Assembly (NCBI RefSeq): GCF_030811595.1
Contig: NZ_JAUSRB010000002.1
Coordinates: 3,038,001-3,102,000 of the forward strand
Source: Streptosporangium brasiliense
Lineage (GTDB): Bacteria; Actinomycetota; Actinomycetes; Streptosporangiales; Streptosporangiaceae
Length of the DNA stretch: 64,000 nt
Reading direction: 5' to 3'
The notes beneath the pieces are model-generated. The model made no database searches, was not told where the DNA came from, and worked only from the letters and a program-made list of their open reading frames with translations. Shown one piece after another: positions 26,108 to 34,327 of the stretch (within the stretch, counting starts at the first letter, position 1; each line of letters opens with the position of its first letter). The position numbers and the translations under genes are program-made.

Positions 26108-27615
26108 GAGTCGCGGTTGCGCCGCGCCCAGGTCTTCCTGATCCCCGCCCGCCAAGCCTGGTAGTGGTCGCCGCTGTGCGCGTTGTGCCCCAGGGCGATG
26201 AGCGCGGTGTCGGTCCAGCCGGCGGCCTCGTCGACGTCCGCCCCGCACAGCGCGGGCGCGGCGGCGGCCGTGTGCTCGGGCACGGTCCCGGAGATCAGCC
26301 TTGCGGCGCAGGCGGAGGCGCTGCCCTGGACGAGGTGGGCGCGGAAGCCGTCCTCGGCCGCCGCCGCGCCCAGCCGTTCCAGCTCGGCGGCGCCCGCCCC
26401 GCCGGTGTACGTGGCGGCCATGCCCACACCGCTCCACAGGTCGGCGCGGCGGCCCGGAGGGAATTCGGCGATGCGGAGGATGACGTCGTCCACGCCCGCG
26501 CACTCGTGGAACCAGAGCATCCGGCCCAGTCCCTGATCGAAGATCGCCCGGCGCGTCCGGTCCATCAGGCCGGCCGTACGCTGCCGCCCGACCGTCCGGT
26601 CGGTGGCGAAGAAGCCCTGGTGGAAACCGAAGCCGTCGAAGGCCAGCCAGCGCAGCAGCGGGTGGACCGAGCGGATGCCCCACATCGGCCGCATGCGCAG
26701 CCGGGCGTACGCCCAGCCGGTGCCCAGGTGGATCATGTGCGGATGGCGCATGCCGGGCCCGTTGAGCAGGCCCCTCAGCCGTCGGCCGCCGGTGCCCGTC
26801 AGCACGTCCAGGGTCGCGCAGGCCGCTCCCGCGCCCCCGTAGGCGTATCCGCGCAGCTCGTCGTGGATGTCGTCGATCCGCTCGACCTCACCGGCGATCA
26901 CCGCGTTGTAGCCCGTCAGGAACGACCGGCCCGAGTTCTCCAGCCGCTCGCGGGCCGGTCCCAGCCGGAACCGGCGCGGCCCGGAGTCGGCCCGGGCGAG
27001 GTCCTGCCAGAGCAGGCTCGTCAGGCCACGTGGTCTGGTCAGCTCCAGCTCCGCCGGGTCCATGAGGGTGGGGGCGTCCGGAGCCGACGGGCCCGGAGCG
27101 GCCGGGGAGGCCGGGAGCGGAGTGCCCGGGGAAGGGGTGGCCCGGGCAGAGGCGACCGGAGTCGAGGTGGCCGGAGTCGAGGTGGCCGGGGACGCAGGGA
27201 GTGGGGTGCCCGGGGAAGGGGCGGCCGAGGCTGATGCTGCCGGGGCGACCGGGAGTGGGACGACCGGGAGCGGGGCGGTCGGCGTGTCCAGGGATGGGAC
27301 GGCCGGGGCGGTCGGCGTGTCCAGGGATGGGACGGCGGGGGCGGCCGGAGACGTGGAGGCCGGGGAGGCGGGAGACGCGGAGGCCGGGGAGGCCGGCTCC
27401 GGCACGTCGCCGGACGGCGCCTCCGGATCGGGGGCCGCGCCGGAGGGATCGGAGGCCGCGCCGGAGAACCACCCCTCCTCGGGGGCCTCCCCGGTGCCGG
27501 GGACCTGGGCCACGTCGGGGGCCTTCGCCGCGGAGACCTCCTCGGCTCCGTCACTCTGAGCTGTTGTCCGGGTGCCCTCCGCATTGCTCACAGGCCCGAA
27601 CGTAGTAAGCCGCAT
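26104..27615 (-). CDS. UnbL-like DUF1702 protein with a long repetitive N-terminus
   Basis: 503 residues. Residues ~190-503 match the DUF1702/UnbL layout (RFRLGPARERLENSGRSFLTGYN, MIHLGTGWAYARLRMRP, AFDGFGFHQGFF, GLGRMLWFHECAGV, ALGHNAHSGDHYQAWR). The first ~185 residues are a Pro/Ala/Ser/Thr low-complexity tail with repeats such as VPSLDTPTAP (twice) and SPGTPLPASP (twice), far longer than DUF1702 needs. ATG 27615 (MRLTTFGPV) with GAAGGG 4 bases upstream is preferred to TTG 27627. It is the first gene of the UnbL-UnbV-UnbU-PKSE-like operon. Confidence 0.8.
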   Translation of the reverse strand: MRLTTFGPVSNAEGTRTTAQSDGAEEVSAAKAPDVAQVPGTGEAPEEGWFSGAASDPSGAAPDPEAPSGDVPEPASPASASPASPASTSPAAPAVPSLDTPTAPAVPSLDTPTAPLPVVPLPVAPAASASAAPSPGTPLPASPATSTPATSTPVASARATPSPGTPLPASPAAPGPSAPDAPTLMDPAELELTRPRGLTSLLWQDLARADSGPRRFRLGPARERLENSGRSFLTGYNAVIAGEVERIDDIHDELRGYAYGGAGAACATLDVLTGTGGRRLRGLLNGPGMRHPHMIHLGTGWAYARLRMRPMWGIRSVHPLLRWLAFDGFGFHQGFFATDRTVGRQRTAGLMDRTRRAIFDQGLGRMLWFHECAGVDDVILRIAEFPPGRRADLWSGVGMAATYTGGAGAAELERLGAAAAEDGFRAHLVQGSASACAARLISGTVPEHTAAAAPALCGADVDEAAGWTDTALIALGHNAHSGDHYQAWRAGIRKTWARRNRDS

Positions 27616-27761
27616 TCGGCCCTTCAAGCACCGCGTTTCGGGTTCCGGGCAAAGAAAGCGTTAGATCCCGGGTGGTCCCGTCAGGCCCGCGGGCCCGTCG
27701 ACGGGATCACGGACACGGGTCACCGGCTCCGGGTCCGCGCGGGGAAACAGACCCGGGCCCG

Positions 27762-27908
27762 TGAGCGGCACGGGCTCGCTCCGGAGTGTCACGTCCGTGC
27801 GGGGCGCGGACTCAGGTCCCGTAGGTGCCACAGGGCCAAGTCCTGAGCGGCACGGGCTCGGTCCGGAATGTCATGGCCCGCGCCCGTGCGGGGCACGGGC
27901 TCAGGTCC
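27762..27908. repeat. Imperfect tandem duplication upstream of unbL
   Basis: A segment starting TGAGCGGCACGGGCTCG and ending CTCAGGTCC occurs at 27762-27819 and again at 27844-27908, the second copy with about 7 extra bases. The second copy ends over the stop codon of the terpenoid-cyclase-fold gene. The 285-base gap otherwise holds only the presumed UnbL promoter. Confidence 0.65.
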
Positions 27909-28953
27909 GCGAGGGGGCGTGGCTGCAGCCGCAGGCCGCCGTGGGGCGGTCGGTCACGTGACTGCCCGCGTCCCGGAAGATGCCCGCGGCGGGGGTGTGC
28001 CCGGTCAGCGCGTCGGAGGCCAGCACCACGGCGGCCGCGGTGTAGGCGGAGCGCTCGTGCGGGAAGTGCTTGCCGTTCACGAACTGCCAGCCGGTCCAGT
28101 AGGAGCCGTCCTCGTGCCGGAGGTGCTGCATGTCGGCGAAGAGCTTCAGCGCCCGGTCCCGCTCGCCCAGGGCGTCCAGGGCGAGCACCAGCTCGCATGA
28201 CTCGGCGCCGGTCACCCACGGCTGGTCGGAGACGCAGCGGATGCCGAGGCCCGGCTCCACGAACGTGTCCCACTCCTCGGCCAGCCGTGCCTGGGCGGCC
28301 GGGCCGCGGAGCGCGCCGCCGAGGATCGGGTAGTACCAGTCCATCGAGAAGCGGCTCTTGTCGGCGAACGCCTCAGGATGGGCGGCGAGCACGTGGCCGA
28401 GCTGGTCGGCCGCGAGCTCCCAGTCGGGCTGCGGATCGCCCAGCCGCTCACCCAGCAGCACGCCGCTGCGGAGCCCCTGGTAAACGGAGGAGCAGCCGGT
28501 CAGCAGGGCGTAGCGGGCAGGCGTGCCGTCGGCCGCCCGCTCCCAGACGATCTCACCCCGGGTGGTCTGCAGTTCGACCACGAAGTCCAGCGCCGCCCGG
28601 ACGACCGGCCACATCTCGCGGGCGAATCCGTCGTCCCCGGTGACCAGCAGCTCATGCCAGACGCCGACCGCGACATATGCGGCGTGGTTGGACTCCCCGC
28701 CCTGCTCGACCGCCCTGCCGCCGACCAGCTTCATCGGCCAGGAGCCGTCGGCCCGCTGCGTGCGGACCAGCCAGTCGTAACCCTTGCGGGCCGGTCCGGA
28801 GAGCCCCGCCACGCTCATCGCCATCAGGCATTCGACGTGGTTCCAGGCGTCCACGTGTCCCTCGGGCCACGGGATGCCGCCGTCGGCCTCCTGCACGTCC
28901 GCGATGCTCTGAGCGGTCTGGACGACCTGCTCCCACTCCAACCGGTCGCTCAC
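27901..28953 (-). CDS. Prenyltransferase/squalene-oxidase-repeat (alpha-alpha toroid) protein
   Basis: 350 residues with QW-like repeats of the terpenoid cyclase/protein prenyltransferase toroid: DVQEADGGIPWPEGHVDAWN, GYDWLVRTQRADGSWPMKL, MQHLRHEDGSYWTGWQF. It lacks an obvious DxDD or DCTAE cyclase motif. The C-terminus is unusual (TAACGCSHAPSRT). GTG 28953 has a GGGGAG only 2 bases upstream, so the start is moderately sure. It follows a methyltransferase and GT4 gene on the same strand and may act on a polyprenyl-linked or surface glycolipid substrate, which is inference. Confidence 0.78.
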   Translation of the reverse strand: MSDRLEWEQVVQTAQSIADVQEADGGIPWPEGHVDAWNHVECLMAMSVAGLSGPARKGYDWLVRTQRADGSWPMKLVGGRAVEQGGESNHAAYVAVGVWHELLVTGDDGFAREMWPVVRAALDFVVELQTTRGEIVWERAADGTPARYALLTGCSSVYQGLRSGVLLGERLGDPQPDWELAADQLGHVLAAHPEAFADKSRFSMDWYYPILGGALRGPAAQARLAEEWDTFVEPGLGIRCVSDQPWVTGAESCELVLALDALGERDRALKLFADMQHLRHEDGSYWTGWQFVNGKHFPHERSAYTAAAVVLASDALTGHTPAAGIFRDAGSHVTDRPTAACGCSHAPSRT

Positions 28954-29032
28954 CGCTCCCCATTCGCTCCGCGGTCCGCCCCGTCCCTCCGCGGCCCACT
29001 GCGCCCGCCGCGTCGGATCCGCTCCCAGTAGA

Positions 29033-29746
29033 TCATGCGGGTTTCCGCACGTAGAGCACCACGCTCTTGCCGATGAGCGGGTTGAGCAGCGCCTCGGCGA
29101 TCCTGGTCGCGGCCGGGCGCTTCATGATGTCCCAGACCAGGATCTCGTGGTAGGCCTTGGCCAGCGGGTGGTCGTCGTTGTTGACGCCGACCGCGCACTT
29201 GATCCACCAGTACGGCGCGTGCAGGCCGTGGGCGTGGTGGTGCGGGCCGATCTCCATGCCGATCGACTTCAGCTTGGCGCTCAGCTCGGCCAGCGTGTAG
29301 ATGCGGACGTGCCCGCCGGGGGCGGTGTGGTAGGCCTCGTCCAGCGCCCAGCAGATCCGCTCCGGCAGGAAGCTCGGCACGGTGATGGCCGCCCGGCCGC
29401 CCGGCTTGAGCACCCGGAAGATCTCCCGCATCGCGGCCATGTCGTCGGGGATGTGCTCCAGCACCTCGGCCGCGATCACCCGGTCGAAGCTGGCGTCCTC
29501 GAACGGCATCTTGAGCGCGTCGCCGGTCACGGTCTCGGCCGTCGCGCCCGCGGGCACCTCGCCGGCCTTGTCCATCGCGGCGAACATGCTCGCCACGCCC
29601 TCCAGCTCCTCGGCGTCCATGTCGAAGGCCACGACGTCGGCGCCCCGGCGCAGCACCTCGAACGCATGCCGTCCGCCGCCGCAGCCCAGGTCCAGAACTC
29701 GGGTTCCGGGCCCCACGGGCAACCGGCCGAAGTCGACAGTCAGCAC
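29033..29746 (-). CDS. Class I SAM-dependent methyltransferase (UbiE/Methyltransf_11 type)
   Basis: 237 residues. SAM motif I is RVLDLGCGGGRHAFEVLRRG, motif II VVAFDMDAEELEGV, and ASFDRVIAAEVLEHI with LKPGGRAAITVPSF completes the fold. A C-terminal extension includes HHHAHGLHAPYWWIKCAVG. GTG 29746 has GAGGAG about 8 bases upstream. It sits between a GT4 glycosyltransferase and a terpenoid-cyclase-fold protein with short gaps (46 and 79 bases), so an operon is likely. Confidence 0.88.
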   Translation of the reverse strand: MLTVDFGRLPVGPGTRVLDLGCGGGRHAFEVLRRGADVVAFDMDAEELEGVASMFAAMDKAGEVPAGATAETVTGDALKMPFEDASFDRVIAAEVLEHIPDDMAAMREIFRVLKPGGRAAITVPSFLPERICWALDEAYHTAPGGHVRIYTLAELSAKLKSIGMEIGPHHHAHGLHAPYWWIKCAVGVNNDDHPLAKAYHEILVWDIMKRPAATRIAEALLNPLIGKSVVLYVRKPA

Positions 29747-29792
29747 TCGCCGCTCCTCTTGAGCCTTTTGAGATGTTCGGTTTGAGATCCGG

Positions 29793-31037
29793 TCACTTCG
29801 CCCGGCGGGCCTGGATGGCCTCGTGGTAGGCCTCCACGGTCCGCTGGGCGACGACGTTCCAGGTGTAGCGCTCCATGACCCGCTCGTAGCCCTTCCTGCC
29901 CACCGCGGCCCGCTCCTCCGGGGAGTCGTGCAGCCGGCGCAGGACGGCGGCCAGCTCCTCGGGGTCGCCGGGGGCCACCTGGACGGCCGCGTCGCCGACC
30001 ACCTCGGGCAGCGCGCCGGTACGGCTGGCGACCAGCGGGGTGCCGCAGGCCATGTGCTCGACGGCCGGCAGCGAGAAGCCCTCGTAGAGCGAGGGCACGA
30101 CCGAGATCTCGGAGGTGGCGATCAGCTCGCCCAGCTCGGTGTCGGAGATGCCGTGCACGAACCGGACCCGGTCGTGCAGGGAGAGCTCGGCGACCAGCTT
30201 CTCGGTCGGGCCGCCGGGGGTGGGCTTGCTGACCACGGTCAGGTTGACGTCGCGCTCGGTGGCGAGCTTCGCCACCGCGCGCAGCAGCGTCGCCACGCCC
30301 TTCATCGGGGAGTCGGCGCTGGCCACCGCGACGATCGAGCCGGGCCGCTTGGGCATCTCGGGGCGCGGGTGGAAGTAGCGGGTGTCCACGCCGAGCGGGA
30401 TGAGCCGCATGTTGGCCTGGGGCACGTTGAAGTCGCGGTGGATGTCGGCGAGGGAGGACTCGCTGACGGTCAGGATCGGGTTCAGCCGGGGAGCGACCTT
30501 GGCCTGCATCCGCACGAAGCCGTACCACCGTCTGAGCGAGAGCTTCTTGCGCAGCGGCGCGGCCTTCAGCTCGATCCGGCGGTCCACGCTGATCGGGTGG
30601 TGGATGGTGCCGACCACGGGGAACAGCTTCTGGATGCCGAGCAGGCCGTAGCCGAGCGTCTGGTTGTCCTGCACGACGTCGAAGTCGCCGACGCGCTTGC
30701 TCAGCTCGCGGCGCGCCCGGAGAGTGAAGGTCAGCGGCTCGGGGAACCCGGCGGTCCACATGGTCGCGACCTCTAGACAGTCGATCCAGTCGCGGTACTC
30801 ACCCAGCTTGGGGGTGCGGAAGGGGTCCTCGTCGCGGTAGAGGTCCAGGCTGGGGACCTTGTTGAGGATGACGCCCTCGTCGAGCTCCGGGTACGGCTGG
30901 CCGGAGAAGACCTCGACGTGGTGCCCGAGGGCGACCAGTTCCCGGCTGAGGTGACGCAGGTAGACGCCCTGGCCGCCGCAGGTCGGCTTGCTGCGGTAGG
31001 ACAGCAGCGCGACCCGCAGTGAGTCCGCACCTGGCAC
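29793..31037 (-). CDS. GT4-family glycosyltransferase
   Basis: About 414 residues in two Rossmann-like halves: SLRVALLSYRSKPTCGGQGV at the start (glycine-rich acceptor loop), and in the donor half VPSLYEGFSLPAVEHMACG and PLVASRTGALPEVVGDAAV, containing the family E-x7-E pair. GTG 31037 is chosen because AAGGGG lies 5 bases upstream and the protein begins at the first beta strand; the open frame extends to 31163. It is the first gene of the operon with the methyltransferase and toroid protein, and divergent from GDP-mannose 4,6-dehydratase, so the donor may be a GDP-deoxyhexose (inference). Confidence 0.88.
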   Translation of the reverse strand: MPGADSLRVALLSYRSKPTCGGQGVYLRHLSRELVALGHHVEVFSGQPYPELDEGVILNKVPSLDLYRDEDPFRTPKLGEYRDWIDCLEVATMWTAGFPEPLTFTLRARRELSKRVGDFDVVQDNQTLGYGLLGIQKLFPVVGTIHHPISVDRRIELKAAPLRKKLSLRRWYGFVRMQAKVAPRLNPILTVSESSLADIHRDFNVPQANMRLIPLGVDTRYFHPRPEMPKRPGSIVAVASADSPMKGVATLLRAVAKLATERDVNLTVVSKPTPGGPTEKLVAELSLHDRVRFVHGISDTELGELIATSEISVVPSLYEGFSLPAVEHMACGTPLVASRTGALPEVVGDAAVQVAPGDPEELAAVLRRLHDSPEERAAVGRKGYERVMERYTWNVVAQRTVEAYHEAIQARRAK

Positions 31038-31139
31038 GGCAACCCCTTCCTCACCCTGTCCGGAAGGGGACAGGTACCGTGAAAGATGACCTTCGTAGTC
31101 GGACCCTACCATTCGGGAGCTCTCTTGGACCGGAGGTGT

Positions 31140-31158
31140 AATTGTTCCCAGAACAATT
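31140..31158. promoter_or_regulatory. Perfect inverted repeat in the gt4/gmd divergent region
   Basis: AATTGTTC-CCA-GAACAATT is a perfect 8-bp inverted repeat with a 3-base centre, about 100 bases upstream of the GT4 start. It is AT-rich in a GC-rich genome and is a plausible repressor or activator site. Confidence 0.5.
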
Positions 31159-31205
31159 CGCACAGGGCCCGAACTGCGGAGTTAGGCTGACCGAGTATGA
31201 TTCGG

Positions 31206-31219
31206 TGAAACGCGTTCTA
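31206..31219. promoter_or_regulatory. KstR-type box upstream of GDP-mannose 4,6-dehydratase
   Basis: TGAAACGCGTTCTA fits TNNAACNNGTTNNA exactly and differs by one base from the box before the P450 gene (TGAAACGTGTTCTA). It lies 96 bases upstream of the dehydratase TTG start. Confidence 0.5.
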
Positions 31220-31314
31220 GTCGTGGTGTGACCGACATGGTGCCCATCTATGGGCATGGCGGTACATTCGCCAATCAGCGGTACGAGGTCCGCTCGACGA
31301 ACAAGGAGGACGCG

Positions 31315-32343
31315 TTGGCCAGGCGCGCACTGATCACCGGTATCACCGGGCAGGACGGTTCCTATCTGGCCGAGTGCCTGCTGAATCAGGGATACGAGGT
31401 GTGGGGTCTGGCCCGCGGGCAGGCCAACCCGCGCGTCTCCCGGGTGCGCAAGCTCCTGCAGGACGTCCAGCTCGTCCGCGGCGACCTGCTCGACCAGGGC
31501 TCGTTGATCTCCGCCGTGGAGAAGGTCCAGCCGGACGAGGTCTACAACCTGGGGGCCATCTCGTTCGTCCCGATGTCGTGGGAGCAGGCCGAGCTCACCG
31601 CCGAGGTGACGGGCATGGGCGTGCTGCGCATGCTGGAGGCCATCCGGGTCTGCTCGGGCATCTCGTCCTCGCGGACGGCCGCCGGATCGGGGCAGATCCG
31701 CTTCTACCAGGCGTCCTCGTCGGAGATGTTCGGGCAGGTCCGCGAGACCCCGCAGACCGAGATCACCCCCTTCCACCCCCGCTCGCCGTACGGCGTGGCC
31801 AAGGCGTACGGCCACTTCCTGACCCAGAACTACCGCGAGTCGTACGGCATGTACGCGGTGTCGGGGATCCTGTTCAACCACGAGTCCCCGCGCCGGGGCG
31901 CGGAGTTCGTCACCCGCAAGGTGAGCCTCGGCGTGGCCAGGATCAAGCTCGGCATCGCCTCCGAGCTGCGCCTGGGCAACATGGAGGCGCGCCGCGACTG
32001 GGGCTACGCGGGCGACTACGTCCGCGCGATGCACCTGATGCTCCAGGCGGACGAGCCGGAGGACTACGTGATCGGCACCGGCCGTACCCACAGCGTCCGC
32101 GAGCTGGTGGAGGCCGCCTTCGCCGCGGCCGGCCTCGACTGGGAGCGGTACGTGGTCGGTGACCGGTCCCTGCACCGCCCCGCCGAGGTGGACCTGCTCT
32201 GCGCCGACCCGAAGAAGGCCCGCGTCCAGCTCGGCTGGGAGCCGTCGGTCTCCTTCGAGGAGCTCGTCGCGATGATGGTCGAGTCCGACGTCAAGCTCCT
32301 GTCCGACGGCGGCGACCCAGACCAGGACTCCTCCTGGCCCTGA
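31315..32343 (+). CDS. gmd: GDP-mannose 4,6-dehydratase
   Basis: 342 residues. NAD fold GITGQDGSYLAECLL, then YQASSSEMFG, the catalytic YGVAK (SPYGVAKAYGHFLTQNYRE), NHESPRRGAEFVTRK and RRDWGYAGDYVRAM, all standard GMD features. It converts GDP-D-mannose to GDP-4-keto-6-deoxymannose, the precursor of GDP-fucose, GDP-rhamnose and related sugars. TTG 31315 has a perfect AAGGAGG 5 bases upstream and gives the family start (RRALITG); the open frame reaches 31228. No reductase (GMER/RMD) is adjacent, so the final sugar is not determined here. Confidence 0.93.
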   Translation: MARRALITGITGQDGSYLAECLLNQGYEVWGLARGQANPRVSRVRKLLQDVQLVRGDLLDQGSLISAVEKVQPDEVYNLGAISFVPMSWEQAELTAEVTGMGVLRMLEAIRVCSGISSSRTAAGSGQIRFYQASSSEMFGQVRETPQTEITPFHPRSPYGVAKAYGHFLTQNYRESYGMYAVSGILFNHESPRRGAEFVTRKVSLGVARIKLGIASELRLGNMEARRDWGYAGDYVRAMHLMLQADEPEDYVIGTGRTHSVRELVEAAFAAAGLDWERYVVGDRSLHRPAEVDLLCADPKKARVQLGWEPSVSFEELVAMMVESDVKLLSDGGDPDQDSSWP

Positions 32344-32370
32344 GTCCCGGTCCGGCCCCGGCCTCCGGCT

Positions 32371-32462
32371 GACTCCGGGCCTGCCGTCCGGCTCCGGGCT
32401 CCGGCCTGACTCCGGGCCTGCTGTCCGGCCCCGGGCTCCGGCTGACTCCGGCCTTGCCGTCC
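32371..32462. repeat. 2.5-copy tandem repeat after gmd
   Basis: Units of 37 and 36 bases beginning GACTCCGGGCCTG (32371-32407, 32408-32443) and a partial third copy (32444-32462). This GC-rich tract fills much of the 252-base gap before the next gene. Confidence 0.7.
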
Positions 32463-32595
32463 TCGGGTGCCCCCTTCCGGTCGACCCGCCCACCCTCTCC
32501 CCGTTTCACTACCTTCCGTGACGGAAATGTAGCTGTGCGTAACGGGTGGGGGACGGTGCTCCGTGCGCCTCCCCCGAGTGAGAGGTAGGACAGCG

Positions 32596-32946
32596 ATGAC
32601 CGAACAGCTGACACAGATCCCCATCTCCGTCGATGGCTCCGAGGAGGACGGCGCGCTCGCCACCGGCACGTACCACCTGTACTGGTACGGCAAGGGCCTC
32701 AAGAAGACCCGCGAGGAGGCGCGCGTTTTCGCCGCGGCCCAGGGGGAGGGCCGCCAGTTGGCCGACATCCCCTCCGACGTGTGGCGTACCAGCGCCGCCA
32801 AATACCTCGACGGCCCGACGTGGATCTATTCCTGGAGGGGTGACCACTACGGCGACGACAACGTCGTGCTCCACCCCAGCGGGGCGATCGGCACCGTGGA
32901 GGACGGCAGCCAGCGGCTCCCCTTCCTGATCAGCTACGTGAAGTAA
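32596..32946 (+). CDS. Hypothetical protein, 116 residues
   Basis: ATG 32596 has TAGGA 5-9 bases upstream. The protein is soluble, without signal peptide or membrane segment, and rich in aromatics: YHLYWYGKGLKKTREEARVF and TWIYSWRGDHYGDDN. The end (GSQRLPFLISYVK) looks like a beta strand. I recognise no family. It stands alone, with a tandem repeat before it and a good hairpin terminator after it, so it is probably a single-gene transcription unit. Confidence 0.65.
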   Translation: MTEQLTQIPISVDGSEEDGALATGTYHLYWYGKGLKKTREEARVFAAAQGEGRQLADIPSDVWRTSAAKYLDGPTWIYSWRGDHYGDDNVVLHPSGAIGTVEDGSQRLPFLISYVK

Positions 32947-33013
32947 CGGCCGTCCCGCCCGGCGGCGCCGTGATCGCGCGTCTCCGGGCGGGGGTGGCCC
33001 GCGAGGTCACCGG

Positions 33014-33046
33014 GGCCGCACAGCCGGCACGGCGGGCTGTGCGGCC
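33014..33046. terminator. Hairpin terminator after the 116-residue gene
   Basis: Perfect 12-bp inverted repeat GGCCGCACAGCC / GGCTGTGCGGCC with a 9-base loop, 68 bases past the stop. Confidence 0.75.
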
Positions 33047-33067
33047 CTATGTGTTAATCTCTAACGA

Positions 33068-33083
33068 GACGATACGTTTCGTC
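33068..33083. promoter_or_regulatory. TetR-type palindrome in the glycosyltransferase promoter
   Basis: GACGATACGTTTCGTC is a 16-bp palindrome with one symmetric mismatch. It lies just downstream of an AT-rich stretch (TTAATCT) that could be a -10 region and 30 bases before the glycosyltransferase start, a classic repressor position. Confidence 0.5.
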
Positions 33084-33112
33084 ACGTATGACGACGCAAC
33101 CAGAGGAGTGAC

Positions 33113-34327
33113 ATGACGCGCCGCGCGCACATCGCCATGGTCAGCATCCCCGCCCCGGGTCATGTGAACCCCGGCATCGAGGTGATCAGGGAGCTGGTGG
33201 CGCGGGGGCACCGGGTGACCTACGCCAACGACCCGTCCTTCGCCGAGGTGATCGAGGCGGCCGGGGCCGAGCTCGTGCCGTACGGCTCGACCCTGCCGAT
33301 GGGCGACACCGCGACCTGGCCCGAGGACACGATCGCCCAGCTCGACGTCTTCCTCGACGACGCGATCTCCATGCTGCCGCAGCTCCGTGACGCCTACGGC
33401 GACGACCGGCCCGACCTGTTCCTCTACGACATCGGCGGCTACTCGGCGCGGATCCTCGCCGAGAACTGGGGCATCCCGGCGATGCAGCTCTCGCCGACCT
33501 ACGTGGCCTGGGAAGGCTACAAGGAGGACACGGCGCCGATGATCGAGGAGCTGAAGAAGGCCCCCGGCGGAGCCGAGCACTACCGGCGGTTCGACCGGTG
33601 GCTGGCCGACAACGGCATCACCGGCACCGACTCCCAGGCGTTCGTCGGCTCTCCGGAGCGGGCGCTCGCGCTCATCCCACGGGTCATGCAGCCCAACGCC
33701 GACCGGGTCGACCCAGCGCGGATCACCTTCACCGGGCCGTGCTTCGGTGAGCGCTCCCACCAGGAGGCGTGGAAGCGGCCGGACGGCGCCGGAAAGGTGC
33801 TGCTGGTCTCCCTCGGCTCGGCCTTCACCGACCTGCCCGATTTCTACCGCTCCTGCCTGGCCGCCTTCGGCGACCTGCCCGGCTGGCACGTCGTGCTCCA
33901 GATCGGCAGGTTCGTCGACCCGGCCGAGCTCGGCGAGATCCCCGCCAACGTGGAGGTGCACCGCTGGGTGTCCCAACTGTCGATCCTGGAGCAGGCCGAC
34001 GCGTTCGTCACCCACGCGGGCATGGGCGGCACCCAGGAGGGCCTGTACTGCGGCGTCCCGATGATCGCCGTCCCGCAGGCCACCGACCAGTTCGACAACG
34101 CGGACAAGATCGTCGAGCTCGGTGTCGGCCGGCGGATCGACACCGCGCAGGCGACGCCCGAGGCGCTGCGCGCCGCCCTGCTGGAGCTCACCTCCGACCC
34201 GGAGGTCGCGCTGCGGTTGGAGAAGATCCGCGCCGAGGTCCGGGCCGAGGGCGGCACCACCCGCGCGGCCGACCTCATCGAGGAACTGCTGGAGACCACC
34301 GCGCCGTCGCGGACCTCCGACGGGTGA
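33113..34327 (+). CDS. Macrolide-type glycosyltransferase (MGT/OleD family, GT1)
   Basis: 404 residues. The N-terminal acceptor domain begins HIAMVSIPAPGHVNPGIEVIRELV; the C-terminal nucleotide-sugar domain carries HAGMGGTQEGLYCGVPMIAVPQATDQFDNA, the MGT signature. Relatives glucosylate macrolides and other hydrophobic compounds, often for self-protection or detoxification. GAGGAG precedes ATG 33113. It appears monocistronic, controlled by a palindrome overlapping its promoter; no TetR gene is adjacent. A biosynthetic rather than detoxifying role cannot be excluded. Confidence 0.9.
   Translation: MTRRAHIAMVSIPAPGHVNPGIEVIRELVARGHRVTYANDPSFAEVIEAAGAELVPYGSTLPMGDTATWPEDTIAQLDVFLDDAISMLPQLRDAYGDDRPDLFLYDIGGYSARILAENWGIPAMQLSPTYVAWEGYKEDTAPMIEELKKAPGGAEHYRRFDRWLADNGITGTDSQAFVGSPERALALIPRVMQPNADRVDPARITFTGPCFGERSHQEAWKRPDGAGKVLLVSLGSAFTDLPDFYRSCLAAFGDLPGWHVVLQIGRFVDPAELGEIPANVEVHRWVSQLSILEQADAFVTHAGMGGTQEGLYCGVPMIAVPQATDQFDNADKIVELGVGRRIDTAQATPEALRAALLELTSDPEVALRLEKIRAEVRAEGGTTRAADLIEELLETTAPSRTSDG

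Noticed and set aside
26108-26683. Extended UnbV start giving 920 residues
   Set aside because: The extra N-terminus overlaps the DUF1702 core of UnbL; the ATG at 26107 begins a signal peptide and forms an ATGA overlap.
18463-27615. Annotating the locus as a functional enediyne biosynthetic cluster
   Set aside because: The synthase lacks AT, ACP and the KS Cys, and no accessory enediyne enzymes are present in the window.
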